This document shows, piece by piece, positions 16,655 to 24,848 of a stretch of DNA of 64,000 nt. The translations under genes were made by a program, and so were the position numbers. Source of the DNA: Janibacter alkaliphilus. GTDB lineage: Bacteria > Actinomycetota > Actinomycetes > Actinomycetales > Dermatophilaceae. The stretch spans positions 3,224,001-3,288,000 of the forward strand of contig NZ_JACBZX010000001.1 in NCBI RefSeq assembly GCF_013408565.1. Direction: 5' to 3'. The stretch's first letter is position 1. The number at the start of each line of letters is the position of its first letter. A model generated the notes under the pieces. The model saw nothing but the letters and a program-made list of their open reading frames with translations, had not been told where the DNA came from and made no database searches.

Positions 16655-17455
16655 TCAGGCGCCGAGTCGGGCGACGATCTCGGCCACCGCGCTCGGCCGT
16701 CCGGCGACGCTCCACGTCGTGCCAGCGGCCTCGACCTGGAGCGCCTCGCCGCCCGCGGCGCGCACCAGCGCGGCCCCGGGGCGCCAGTCCCACTCGGCGA
16801 CCGACTCCTGGGCCCATGCCCCGAGACGCCCGGCCGCCACCGCGGCCAGCTCGCACGACCCCGAGCCGAGCATGCGCACCGTGGCCGCCCCCTCGACGAC
16901 GCGCAACCAGCGCTCGCGCACCCCGGTGCGGTCCATGCTCGCCGGGTGCAGGTAGGTGGCCAGCGCGACCTCGCTCAGCGGCAGATCGGCCAACGGCTCC
17001 AGCGCCCGACCGTCGAAGGTGGTGGGGTGCCCGACCCCACCGACCCAGGTCTCGTCGATGCTCGGCTGGTGCACCGCCCCCAGCGCCGTCTCGCCGTCGA
17101 CGGCGAGCGCCAGCGCGCTGCACCACGTCGGCAGCCCGGAGAGGAAGTTGTACGTCCCGTCCACCGGGTCGATCACCCAGGTCCGCCCGCTGCGGGACGT
17201 GTGCCTGGCCCCCTCCTCGCCGAGGATCCCGTCGTCCGGGCGGGCGGCGAGCAGCGCGCCCGTGACGAGCTCCTCCGCCGCGTGGTCGGCGGCGGTCACC
17301 ACGTCGGTGATCGACGTCTTGGTGTCGGCGGTCAGCCCCTCGGCGCGCATCCGGGCGGCGAGGGCGCCGGCGCGACGGACCAGGCGCGTGGCCAGCTCGG
17401 CATCGTTCAGGGCGGGGTCGGTGAGGTCGGGGGTGAGGGTGGGGGCGTCGCTCAC
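16655..17455 (-). CDS. inositol monophosphatase-family phosphatase
   Basis: Magnesium-dependent sugar phosphatase fold, 266 residues. Visible metal-site motifs are DVVTAADHAAEE (near residue 51), GEEGARH (near 80), WVIDPVDGTYNFLSGLP (near 92) and the C-terminal WDWRPGAALVRAAGG (near 224). The family includes inositol-1-phosphatase, histidinol-phosphatase HisN and nucleotide phosphatases, and these motifs do not separate them. GTG 17455 follows a GAGGG ribosome site. The 245 bases to the next gene downstream hold the predicted ECF42 promoter. Confidence 0.88.
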   Translation of the reverse strand: MSDAPTLTPDLTDPALNDAELATRLVRRAGALAARMRAEGLTADTKTSITDVVTAADHAAEELVTGALLAARPDDGILGEEGARHTSRSGRTWVIDPVDGTYNFLSGLPTWCSALALAVDGETALGAVHQPSIDETWVGGVGHPTTFDGRALEPLADLPLSEVALATYLHPASMDRTGVRERWLRVVEGAATVRMLGSGSCELAAVAAGRLGAWAQESVAEWDWRPGAALVRAAGGEALQVEAAGTTWSVAGRPSAVAEIVARLGA

Positions 17456-17561
17456 GCCCTCACTCTACGAAGGGCGGCACGGGACGACGGCCGGGGCCGC
17501 CCCCTTCGCTCTCGGGACCGCCACCGCTTCGTCCACGCCCCCTTCGCCCACCCCCTCGTCA

Positions 17562-17613
17562 GTGAGCGCAGATCGTCGCCTCGACCACGCCCGAGGCGAC
17601 GTTCTGCGCTCAC
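17562..17613. repeat. long imperfect palindrome (52 bases) in an intergenic gap
   Basis: GTGAGCGCAGA at 17562-17572 pairs with TCTGCGCTCAC at 17603-17613. After a 2-base internal mismatch, GTCGCCTCG at 17575-17583 pairs with CGAGGCGAC at 17592-17600, leaving an 8-base loop. It sits in the 213 bases between the phosphatase start and the end of the next minus-strand gene. No credible gene fills that gap. Confidence 0.75.
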
Positions 17614-17668
17614 TCACGGCAACCGGGTCCGTCCACCCTCCCCCTGGCGCGTGGACAGGAGCCAAGGG

Positions 17669-18331
17669 TCACCGGGTGAGGACGAAGCCTGCCCGGGTAC
17701 TCAGCCGCGTCCACGGACCGGCCGCATGCACGGTGACCGGATCGCGCTCCTGGTCCGGCCGCCCGAGGAAGCCGAGCGCGTGCAGCCCGAAGGCGCCCCC
17801 GGACGGGACCGGGGGCACCGTGCCGGTCGCCCGCCCCCACACCCGGCGGCGCAGGTCGGCCACCGCGGCTGCGCCCGACCCGCTCGGCGCGCCCTGAGCG
17901 ATCTCGGCGATCCCGGCGCGGGCAGCCTCCTCCAGGTCCGCAGCGCCGACCTGACCGACCGGCTCCCAGCCGCCGCGGGGCGGGCTCAGCGCCGCCCAGC
18001 TGGGGCTGGTCGTCATCGGCGGCACCGGCAGCTCGGTGGGCACGCTACCCGGCTCACCGGCCGCGCCGTCCCGAGCCAGCCGGTCGGTGATCGCTGCCAG
18101 CGGCACGGTGACGTCGAGGTGCGCCGGCTCGGCCAGGGCGTAGGTCCGCAGCCCGAGCACGAGCCCGTTCCCCAGCAGACCGCCGCCGGGGACGACGCAC
18201 GTCCAGGCAGCGAGCACCGACCCGAGCGCCTGCAGCCGGACGTCACCGGACTCGTCCACCCCCTTCGCCCGCCGGACGTAGGTCGCCAGGTCCGCGGCGC
18301 TCTGACCGTCCTCGAGACGAAGGGCGCTCAT
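17669..18331 (-). CDS. conserved-looking hypothetical protein coupled to a thioesterase
   Basis: A 220-residue protein that I do not recognise. It is mostly soluble, with an N-terminal charged helical stretch (SAADLATYVRRAKGVDE), a hydrophobic Gly-rich segment (VVPGGGLLGNGLVLGLRTYAL), a Pro-rich middle (PVPPMTTSPSW) and a compact C-terminal part ending ARAGFVLTR. No catalytic motif or signal peptide stands out. Its ATG at 18331 overlaps the thioesterase stop (ATGA), so both proteins are made from one message and may act together. Confidence 0.75.
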   Translation of the reverse strand: MSALRLEDGQSAADLATYVRRAKGVDESGDVRLQALGSVLAAWTCVVPGGGLLGNGLVLGLRTYALAEPAHLDVTVPLAAITDRLARDGAAGEPGSVPTELPVPPMTTSPSWAALSPPRGGWEPVGQVGAADLEEAARAGIAEIAQGAPSGSGAAAVADLRRRVWGRATGTVPPVPSGGAFGLHALGFLGRPDQERDPVTVHAAGPWTRLSTRAGFVLTR

Positions 18332-18789
18332 CGCCGCCTCCGGAAGCCCACCTCGGGTCCGGTGAGGCTGCGCAGCACGTCCCGCTGCTCGCGGGGCAGC
18401 GAGCGCGGCGTGCCGCTGGCGAGGTCGACGGTGGCCAGCACGCTCTCGGCGAGGGCGTAGAGGGTGCCACCCATCGCCTCCGGGTCGCGCATCTCGTAGC
18501 CGATCGCGAAGCTCGCCCCGCCGATCCGGGTGACCCACATGTGCACCGCCAGCGGCTCGCGCCGGTAGACCAGCGGCCGGCGGTACTCGATCTCCTGGTG
18601 GGCGAGGAAGACACCGCGGCCGATGATGTCCTCGGCCCCGGCCGTCTCCCCGAACCAGTCCGCGAAGGCGACGATCCGCGCCTCCTCGAGCAGGCGCAGG
18701 TACATGACGTTGTTGATGTGGCCGTAGGAGTCCATGTCCCCCCAGCGCAGGGGCAGGTCGGCCACGTAGCTCTCCGGTGGTGCGATCAC
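18328..18789 (-). CDS. acyl-CoA thioesterase, 4HBT/FadM-like hotdog fold
   Basis: A 153-residue hotdog-fold thioesterase. The N-terminal WGDMDSYGHINNVMYLRLLEEAR is the classic 4-hydroxybenzoyl-CoA thioesterase motif with the catalytic Asp, followed by FLAHQEIEYRRPLVYRREPL and the strand SFAIGYEMRD. GTG 18789 was chosen because GAGGATGGGGC precedes it; the longer reading upstream has no ribosome site. The enzyme probably hydrolyses acyl-CoA esters in the cytoplasm. It is coupled to the downstream hypothetical gene. Confidence 0.9.
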   Translation of the reverse strand: MIAPPESYVADLPLRWGDMDSYGHINNVMYLRLLEEARIVAFADWFGETAGAEDIIGRGVFLAHQEIEYRRPLVYRREPLAVHMWVTRIGGASFAIGYEMRDPEAMGGTLYALAESVLATVDLASGTPRSLPREQRDVLRSLTGPEVGFRRRR

Positions 18790-18905
18790 CGCCCCATCCT
18801 CGCAGCGCCGGTGCCGGCCGGGTGCCACGGCGTCGGCGAAGGGGGCGGCCGCCGCCTGTGGACGGCCGTCGGCGGCTGTCGTCGCCCTGACCTACCGTGG
18901 CGGGC

Positions 18906-21104
18906 ATGACGAGCACGCCAGGGTCCGCCGCGCCGGTCGACGAGCACGCCCCGGGCGGTGGCGCGCCGGTGGGTGCCGGCGAGGCGCGCGCCGAGGGGGC
19001 GGACGGGCTCGCCGCGCAGGCGACGCAGGTGCTGCGCCGCCTCGTCGGACGCAAGGACGCCGACTTCCGGGACGGGCAGCTCGAGGCCATCGAGGCGCTG
19101 GTCTCCGGGGGTCGCCGGGTGCTGGTCGTCCAGCGCACCGGCTGGGGCAAGTCGGCGGTCTACTTCGTCGCCTCCCGGCTGCAGCGCGAGCGCGGCGCCG
19201 GGCCGGCTCTGATCGTCTCGCCGCTGCTGGCGCTGATGCGCGACCAGGTGGCCGCGGCGCAGCGCGCGGGGGTGCGGGCGGTGTCGATGAACTCCGCGAA
19301 CGCCCAGGAGTGGGACCAGGTCCGCGCCGCCCTCGACGCCGACGAGGTGGACGTGCTGCTGGTCAGCCCCGAGCGCCTGAACAACCCGCGGTTCCGGGCC
19401 GAGCAGCTGCCCGAGCTGTCCCGGCGCTGCGGCCTGCTCGTCGTCGACGAGGCGCACTGCATCAGCGACTGGGGGCACGACTTCCGGCCCGACTACCGCC
19501 GGATCAAGGATCTGCTGGCCGAGCTGCCCGAGGGCACCCCGGTGCTGGCGACGACCGCGACCGCCAACGAGCGGGTGGTCCACGACGTCGAGGACCAGCT
19601 CGCCGCCGGGCGGGAGGGCGCCGACGTGCTCACCGTGCGGGGGCCGCTGGCCCGGGACAGCCTGCGCCTGGCCGTGCTCCCGCGCGCCGGGGTGGACCAG
19701 CACCTGGCCTGGCTGGCCAGCCACCTCGACGAGCTCACCGGCTCCGGGATCGTCTACACCCTCACCGTCGGTGCCGCCGAGGACGTCGCCGCTGCGCTCT
19801 CGAAGGCCGGGCACACGGTGGCGGCCTACACCGGGCGCTCCGACGCCGAGGAGCGCGAGCGGATGGAGGCCGCCCTACGGGACAACGAGGTCAAGGCGCT
19901 CATCGCCACCAGCGCGCTCGGGATGGGCTTCGACAAGCCCGACCTGGGATTCGTCGTCCACCTCGGGGCGCCGAGCTCGCCGGTGGCCTACTACCAGCAG
20001 GTCGGCCGCGCGGGGCGCGCCACCGAGCGGGCCGACGTGGTGCTGCTGCCCGGGCACGACGACCAGTCGATCTGGCGCCACTTCGCCTCCGCCTCGATGC
20101 CGCGCGAGGACCAGGCCGCGGCCGTGCTGCACGCGCTGGGCGAGTCGGCCCGCCCGCTGTCCACCGCCGCGCTGGAGACCATCGTCGACATCCGGCGCAC
20201 CCGGCTCGAGCTGCTGCTGAAGGTGCTCGACGTCGACGGCGCGGTCAGCCGGGTGCAGGGCGGGTGGGCCGCCACCGGCCAGGAGTGGGTCTACGACGCC
20301 GAGCGCTACCAGCGGGTGGCCGAGGCTCGGGAGCGCGAGCAGCAGAGCATGCTCGACTACATCAGCACCGACGGTTGCCGGATGGCCTACCTGCAGCGGG
20401 CGCTGGACGACCCGAGCGCCGGCGACTGCGGACGCTGCGACCGGTGCGCCGGTCCGTGGATCGGCAGCGACGTCGACGAGGCGTCGCTCGAGGGTGCCCG
20501 CAGCACGCTGCAGCGGGCCGGGGTGGACCTCGACCCGCGGGCGCAGTGGCCGACCGGGATGGATCGTCTCGGGGTGCCGGTGAAGGGGAAGATCCCGGCC
20601 GAGGCGGCGATGTCGCCGGGGCGGGCGCTGGCCCGGGTGACCGACCTCGGCTGGGGGCAGCGGGTCCGTCAGCTGCTCGCCGAGGACGGCGAGGTGCCCG
20701 CACCGGTCGTCCAGGCCGTCGTCGGGGTGCTGGCCGGATGGGGCTGGCAGCAGCGTCCGGTCGGCGTCGTGAGCGTCCCGAGCCGGTCGCGCCCCGCCCT
20801 GGTCGGCTCGCTCGCCGCGCAGATCTCCCAGATCGGGCGGCTGCCGCTGCTCGGCAGCCTGGACCTCGTCGACGGCGGGCCGACCGGGAAGCCGGGCGGC
20901 AACTCGGCCTACCGGCTCGCCGGGGTGTGGGAGCGGCTGGTCGTCGGCGAGGAGCTGCGGTCCGCGCTGGCCGGGGCGAGGGGTCCGGTGCTGCTCGTCG
21001 ACGACGTCGCGCACTCCCGGTGGACGCTCACCGTCGCCGCCAGGGCGCTGCGCCAGGCCGGGGCGGACGAGGTCCTGCCCTTCGCGCTCGGCCTGGACGC
21101 CTGA
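18906..21104 (+). CDS. RecQ-family ATP-dependent DNA helicase with C-terminal phosphoribosyltransferase-like domain
   Basis: Superfamily 2 3'-5' helicase, 732 residues from ATG 18906 (GTG 18897 is also in frame). The motif order is Q motif FRDGQLEAIEAL, Walker A RTGWGKS near residue 77, Ia SPLLALMRDQ, Walker B VVDEAHCISDWGHDF, III LATTATAN, and V-VI TSALGMGFDKPDL and YYQQVGRAGRA. The RecQ zinc module is visible as DGCRMAYL then CGRCDRC. Residues from about 570 do not look like HRDC. They resemble a phosphoribosyltransferase: VLLVDDVAHSRWTLTVAARAL matches the PRPP loop pattern. Its 3' side is the palindromic repeat array. Confidence 0.92.
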   Translation: MTSTPGSAAPVDEHAPGGGAPVGAGEARAEGADGLAAQATQVLRRLVGRKDADFRDGQLEAIEALVSGGRRVLVVQRTGWGKSAVYFVASRLQRERGAGPALIVSPLLALMRDQVAAAQRAGVRAVSMNSANAQEWDQVRAALDADEVDVLLVSPERLNNPRFRAEQLPELSRRCGLLVVDEAHCISDWGHDFRPDYRRIKDLLAELPEGTPVLATTATANERVVHDVEDQLAAGREGADVLTVRGPLARDSLRLAVLPRAGVDQHLAWLASHLDELTGSGIVYTLTVGAAEDVAAALSKAGHTVAAYTGRSDAEERERMEAALRDNEVKALIATSALGMGFDKPDLGFVVHLGAPSSPVAYYQQVGRAGRATERADVVLLPGHDDQSIWRHFASASMPREDQAAAVLHALGESARPLSTAALETIVDIRRTRLELLLKVLDVDGAVSRVQGGWAATGQEWVYDAERYQRVAEAREREQQSMLDYISTDGCRMAYLQRALDDPSAGDCGRCDRCAGPWIGSDVDEASLEGARSTLQRAGVDLDPRAQWPTGMDRLGVPVKGKIPAEAAMSPGRALARVTDLGWGQRVRQLLAEDGEVPAPVVQAVVGVLAGWGWQQRPVGVVSVPSRSRPALVGSLAAQISQIGRLPLLGSLDLVDGGPTGKPGGNSAYRLAGVWERLVVGEELRSALAGARGPVLLVDDVAHSRWTLTVAARALRQAGADEVLPFALGLDA

Positions 21105-21125
21105 GCAGCCCTCCACCCCTTCTCC

Positions 21126-21430
21126 GCAGCTGCCGGGGCAGCTGCGCCCCCTTCTCGGCAACTGCCCGGGCAGTTGCGCCCCCTCCTTCGCAACTGCCCG
21201 GGCAGTTGCGCCCCCTTCTTGACAATTGCCCGGGCAGTTGCGCCCCTCCCTGACAATTGCCCGGGCAGTTGCGCCCCCTTCTCCGCAATTGCCCGGGCAG
21301 TTGCGCCCCCTTCTCCGCAATTGCCCGGGCAGTTGCGCCCCCTTCTTGACAATTGCCCGGGCAGTTGCGCCCCCTCCTTGACAATTACCCGGGCAGTTGC
21401 GCCCCTTCTGCAATTTGCCCGGGCAGTTGC
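21126..21430. repeat. array of ten tandem ~32-bp units, each built on a 20-bp palindrome
   Basis: Palindromic cores of the form CAACTGCCCGGGCAGTTG start at 21126, 21158, 21190, 21222, 21253, 21285, 21317, 21349, 21381 and 21410. The steps are 32 bases, with single steps of 31 and 29. Cores are separated by about 12 pyrimidine-rich bases (GCCCCCTTCTTG type). The right half GGGCAGTTGC is identical in copies 2-10, while the left half varies (GCAACTG, GCAATTG, ACAATTG, ACAATTA). Copy 1 is diverged (CAGCTGCCGGGGCAGCTG), and a decayed eleventh copy may lie near 21447. The array fills the gap between the convergent recQ-like and yczE-like genes. A 32-base period is not codon-compatible, so apparent frames here are not genes. 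Confidence 0.95.
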
Positions 21431-21463
21431 GAGCCACCGCGCGAAGATTGCCCGGGTGAACGC

Positions 21464-21502
21464 GGGTCGGGTGGGTGGGGGTGGGTGGGTGGGTGGGGGT
21501 GG
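21464..21502 (+). other. G-quadruplex-type tract
   Basis: Eight runs of three or more G separated mostly by a single T lie on the plus strand, ending 6 bases before the yczE-like stop codon. This is the pattern expected of a very stable parallel quadruplex. Together with the repeat array it accounts for most of the 404-base gene-free stretch 21105-21508; the remaining bases show nothing else. Confidence 0.8.
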
Positions 21503-21508
21503 ATCGGC

Positions 21509-22234
21509 TCAGGGGGCCGGGTCGGTGGCGCAGGCCGCCAGGCCCGGCGCTGGCTCGGGCCCAGCGCCGCCCTCGCGCGGACGCCCGGAGAGGTCCACCG
21601 TGACCATCGGCAGGAAGGCCTGGATCACCGGCCCGATGAGCAGCGCGTAGAGCACCGTGCCGACTCCGACCACCCCGCCGAGCAGCCAGCCCAGGGCCAG
21701 CACGGTGATCTCCAGCAGGGTGCGCACCAGCCGGATCGAGCGCCCGGTGCGCTGGGCCAGGCCGGTCATCAGTCCGTCCCGCGGCCCCGCGCCGTACTGG
21801 CTGCCGATGTAGAGCGCCCCGCCGAAGCCGTTGACGACGATGCCGCCGATCAGCAGCGCCCACCGGGCGGCCAGCCCTTCGGCGTCGTCGAGCACCGCGA
21901 GGGTGGCGTCGGTGGCCAGCCCGACGATCACCGCGTTGGCGATCGTGCCCAGCCCGGGCCACTGCCGCAGCGGGATCCACAGCAGCAGCACCGCCACGCT
22001 GGTGAGGATGATGATCGTGCCGAAGCTCAGCCCGGTGAGCCGGCGCAGCCCGTCGTGGAAGACCCCCCAGGGCTCCAGCCCGAGGTGGGCCCGCACCAGC
22101 ATCCCCATCGCCACCCCGAAGAGGACCAGCCCGACGACGAGCTGGGCCAGCCGTCGCCCGGTGCGGCCGGCCCGCAGCTGCTCGAGCGGGGTCATCGGCT
22201 CGAGCGGGACGTTGCGGCGAAGGAGCGTGCGCAT
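21509..22234 (-). CDS. YczE/YitT-like integral membrane protein
   Basis: A 241-residue membrane protein with five or six transmembrane segments (about residues 24-42, 55-80, 88-105, 112-135 and 170-195). Conserved-looking loops are HLGLEPWGVFHDGL, YIGSQYGAGPRDGLMTGL and GTVLYALLIGPVIQ, all typical of YczE-like proteins. The function is unknown. ATG 22234 was chosen as the first Met before the Arg-rich cytoplasmic start; in-frame sequence upstream would run into the divergent promoter. Its divergent neighbour is a MocR regulator, the recurrent YczR-YczE pairing, and it probably controls this gene. Confidence 0.85.
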   Translation of the reverse strand: MRTLLRRNVPLEPMTPLEQLRAGRTGRRLAQLVVGLVLFGVAMGMLVRAHLGLEPWGVFHDGLRRLTGLSFGTIIILTSVAVLLLWIPLRQWPGLGTIANAVIVGLATDATLAVLDDAEGLAARWALLIGGIVVNGFGGALYIGSQYGAGPRDGLMTGLAQRTGRSIRLVRTLLEITVLALGWLLGGVVGVGTVLYALLIGPVIQAFLPMVTVDLSGRPREGGAGPEPAPGLAACATDPAP

Positions 22235-22295
22235 GGCTCCATGCTCGCCGACCGCCCCTTCCCGGCGAAGAGCCAATCGTGACAAAGTGGTTCGC

Positions 22296-23750
22296 ATGCC
22301 CCGCAGCATCTCCCCCGGCCGGCTGGCCACCCTGCTCGACGACGCGCCCCGCCGCTCCCCCGCCTACCGCGAGGTGGCCACCGCGCTGCAGATGCTCGTC
22401 GACGACGGCCGGGTCCCAGCCGGCACCCGGCTGCCCAGCGAGCGGGTCCTGGCCGAGCAGCTCGGCGTCAGCCGGACGACGATCACGCGCGCCTACGCCC
22501 GGCTCGTCGACGCCGGCTTCGCCACCGCCCGCCACGGGTCCGGCACGGTCGCCGCCCTGCCGGACGCCGCTTCCCGGGACGGGCGGGGCGCGCTCATGCC
22601 GGCCGAGTCCACCGGCTCGGCCGACGGCGCCATCGACCTCACCTGCGCCGTGCTGCCGCCACCGGTCCAGCTGCACGCGGCCTACGAGCAGGCGCTGAGC
22701 CGCTGGTCCCCCGAGATGGGCGGCTCCGGCTACTACCCGCTCGGGGTGCCCGCGCTGCGCGAGGCGATCGCCGAGGACTACACCCGCCGGGGCCTGCCCA
22801 CCCACGCCGACCAGGTGATGATCACCAGCGGGGCCATCGGCGCGCACGCCGTCGCCGCCCGGGCCCACCTCGTGCCGGGCGAGCGGCTGCTGCTGGACAG
22901 CCCGGTCTACCCCAACTCCCTCGCCTCGCTGCGTGCCCACGGGCTGCGGCCGGTGGCCGTGCCGCTGGACGACGACGGCTGGGACCTCGACACCTGGGCC
23001 TCGGCGGCGCGCGCCGGCGCCCGCGCGGCGCTGCTGCTGCCCGACTTCCACAACCCCACCGGCCTGCTGATGAGCGACGACGAGCGCGCCCGGCTGAGCC
23101 ACATCCTGCGCCGGCAGCGGGCCCTCGCCCTGGTCGACGAGACCCTCGCCGGCACCGCCCTCACCGGCCCGGCCGCCGACGGCGGCATGCCCGCCCCCTT
23201 CGGCGCCCACCACCACCGCACGGTGATGATCGGCGGCGCCAGCAAGAGCCACTGGAGCGGGCTGCGGATCGGCTGGCTCCGCGCCCCCGCCGAGCTCATG
23301 GGCCCCCTGGTCGCCGCCCGCACCACCCTCGATCTGGGCTCGGCCGTGCTCGAGCAGCTCGCCCTGCTGGAGCTCATGGCGCACGAGGACGAGATCGCCA
23401 CCACGCACCGCGAGGCCGCCACCGCGCGCCGCGACGTGCTAGCCGCCGAGCTGCGCTCCCACCTCCCGAGCTGGCGCTTCCGCATCCCCGACGGTGGGCT
23501 GAGCCTGTGGGTGGAGCTGCCCGAGCCGGTCTCCACCGCCTTCGTCGTGGCCGCGGAGGCCCGCCGGGTGCTGCTCGCGCCGGGACCACGCTTCGCCGCC
23601 GAGTCCGGTCTGGAGCGCCGGCTGCGCATCCCCTTCACCGCCCCGGAGGCCACCCTGCGCGAGGCGGTCCGCCGGATGGCGGCCGCCTGGGAGGCCCTGG
23701 ACCGCCGGGCGATGCCGCGGCGTGACCCGGCCCGGCCGCTGATCGCCTAG
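22296..23750 (+). CDS. MocR-family transcriptional regulator (GntR HTH fused to aminotransferase fold), YczR-like
   Basis: A 484-residue regulator. Residues 20-95 are a GntR winged helix (LPSERVLAEQLGVSRTTITRAYARLVDAGF). The rest is a fold-type I aminotransferase domain with the PLP lysine in GGASKSHWSGLRIGWLRAP, the cofactor Asn in DFHNPTG and the Asp in LALVDETLAG. ATG 22296 lies 61 bases from the divergent yczE-like start. That gap contains CCAATCGTGACAAAGTGG, a CCA...TGG half-site arrangement that may be its operator. The family senses PLP or related amines; the ligand here is unknown. Confidence 0.92.
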   Translation: MPRSISPGRLATLLDDAPRRSPAYREVATALQMLVDDGRVPAGTRLPSERVLAEQLGVSRTTITRAYARLVDAGFATARHGSGTVAALPDAASRDGRGALMPAESTGSADGAIDLTCAVLPPPVQLHAAYEQALSRWSPEMGGSGYYPLGVPALREAIAEDYTRRGLPTHADQVMITSGAIGAHAVAARAHLVPGERLLLDSPVYPNSLASLRAHGLRPVAVPLDDDGWDLDTWASAARAGARAALLLPDFHNPTGLLMSDDERARLSHILRRQRALALVDETLAGTALTGPAADGGMPAPFGAHHHRTVMIGGASKSHWSGLRIGWLRAPAELMGPLVAARTTLDLGSAVLEQLALLELMAHEDEIATTHREAATARRDVLAAELRSHLPSWRFRIPDGGLSLWVELPEPVSTAFVVAAEARRVLLAPGPRFAAESGLERRLRIPFTAPEATLREAVRRMAAAWEALDRRAMPRRDPARPLIA

Positions 23751-23814
23751 TCTCCCCGTGGGAGGCACCACCGAGACGGGCGCACCAGACGGCACGACGG
23801 GAGAAGGTAGTCAC

Positions 23815-24780
23815 GTGAGCGAGCAGAGCGGTCTCACCGCGCAGCAGGAGGCCTCCCTGGCGGACCTGCTGGCCATCCTGCGGCTGGAGCCGCTGGGCAG
23901 CGCGCAGATCCGGATCGACGGTGTCGACGGCGAGGAGGCGGTCGCAGTCAGCAGCGGCGCCGCGGACGTCTTCATCGGGCAGAGCATCAAGCAGCCGCAC
24001 AACCGGGTCTTCGGCGGTCAGGTGCTGGCGCAGGCGCTGATGGCCACCAGCCTCACCGTCCGGGACGAGCACGAGGGGCGGCTGCCGCACTCGCTGCACG
24101 CCTACTTCATGCGCCCCGGCGACGACACCCTGCCGATCCGCTTCGCCGTGGAGCGGATGCGGGACGGCCGGTCCTTCTCCACCCGCCGGGTGCACGCGAT
24201 CCAGCACGGCAAGCCGATCCTCTCGCTCACCGCCTCCTTCCAGGACCCGGCCGGCGGGCTGGACCACCATGCCGAGATGCCCGAGGTCACCGCACCGGCA
24301 GAGCTGCCGTCGCTCTCCGACCTCTTCGCGACCATCGACCACCCGCGGGCGCAGCACCTGGCTGCGCGGCCGGCGGACCACCGCTACGTCGAGGGGCACA
24401 TCGCCTTCGAGCCGTCTACCGAGCCGACCGCGGTGCAGCACGTGTGGATGCGGGCGATCGGCGAGATCGACGACGACCCCTACGTGCGGGCCGCGGTGCT
24501 GGCGTACATGTCCGACTACTCGCTGCTGGAGCCGGTGCTGCGTCGGCACGGGCGCACCTGGACCGACCGGGCGATGAGCGTGGCCAGCCTGGACCACACG
24601 ATGTGGTTCCACCGCCCCTTCGACCCCTCGGCCTGGCTGCTCTACGCCCAGGAGTCGCCCTCGGCGCAGGGCGGGCGTGGGCTGGGCATCGGCAAGGTCT
24701 TCAGCGAGGACGGCACCCTCGTCGCCACCATCGCTCAGGAGGGCATGGTCCGGGTCCCGGCGGGGTCGGACGGCGCCTGA
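23815..24780 (+). CDS. tesB: acyl-CoA thioesterase II
   Basis: Double-hotdog thioesterase of 321 residues that hydrolyses medium- and long-chain acyl-CoA. Hallmarks are HNRVFGGQVLAQALMAT, SLHAYFMRPGD and RRVHAIQHGKPILSLTASFQ in the first hotdog, and YMSDYSLLEPVLRRHG and SLDHTMWFHRPFDPSAWLLYAQESP (catalytic Asp region) in the second. GTG 23815 is favoured by GAGAAGG 9 bases upstream; GTG 23758 is in frame but would add 19 non-conserved residues. It follows the MocR gene by 64 bases on the same strand. Confidence 0.93.
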   Translation: MSEQSGLTAQQEASLADLLAILRLEPLGSAQIRIDGVDGEEAVAVSSGAADVFIGQSIKQPHNRVFGGQVLAQALMATSLTVRDEHEGRLPHSLHAYFMRPGDDTLPIRFAVERMRDGRSFSTRRVHAIQHGKPILSLTASFQDPAGGLDHHAEMPEVTAPAELPSLSDLFATIDHPRAQHLAARPADHRYVEGHIAFEPSTEPTAVQHVWMRAIGEIDDDPYVRAAVLAYMSDYSLLEPVLRRHGRTWTDRAMSVASLDHTMWFHRPFDPSAWLLYAQESPSAQGGRGLGIGKVFSEDGTLVATIAQEGMVRVPAGSDGA

Positions 24781-24848
24781 GCGGAGCGGCGCCCGCCCTT
24801 CCGGACGCGCTGCCGGCCCTCAGGACCAGCGCCTGGTGGGACCAGCGC

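Noticed and set aside
17465..17665. 66-codon minus-strand frame upstream of the phosphatase gene
   Set aside because: Low-complexity Arg/Pro/Ala product overlapping the 52-base palindrome, with no ribosome site.
21126..21430. CRISPR array
   Set aside because: The whole unit, including the segment between palindromes, is repeated; there are no unique spacers and no cas genes.
21028..21650. Several overlapping open frames in the palindrome array (products rich in RGRNCPGNC, GATARAI and KGAQLPGQL)
   Set aside because: The 32-base period shifts frame every unit, so all frames show the same three peptides in rotation. This is a by-product of repeats lacking stop codons, not coding sequence.
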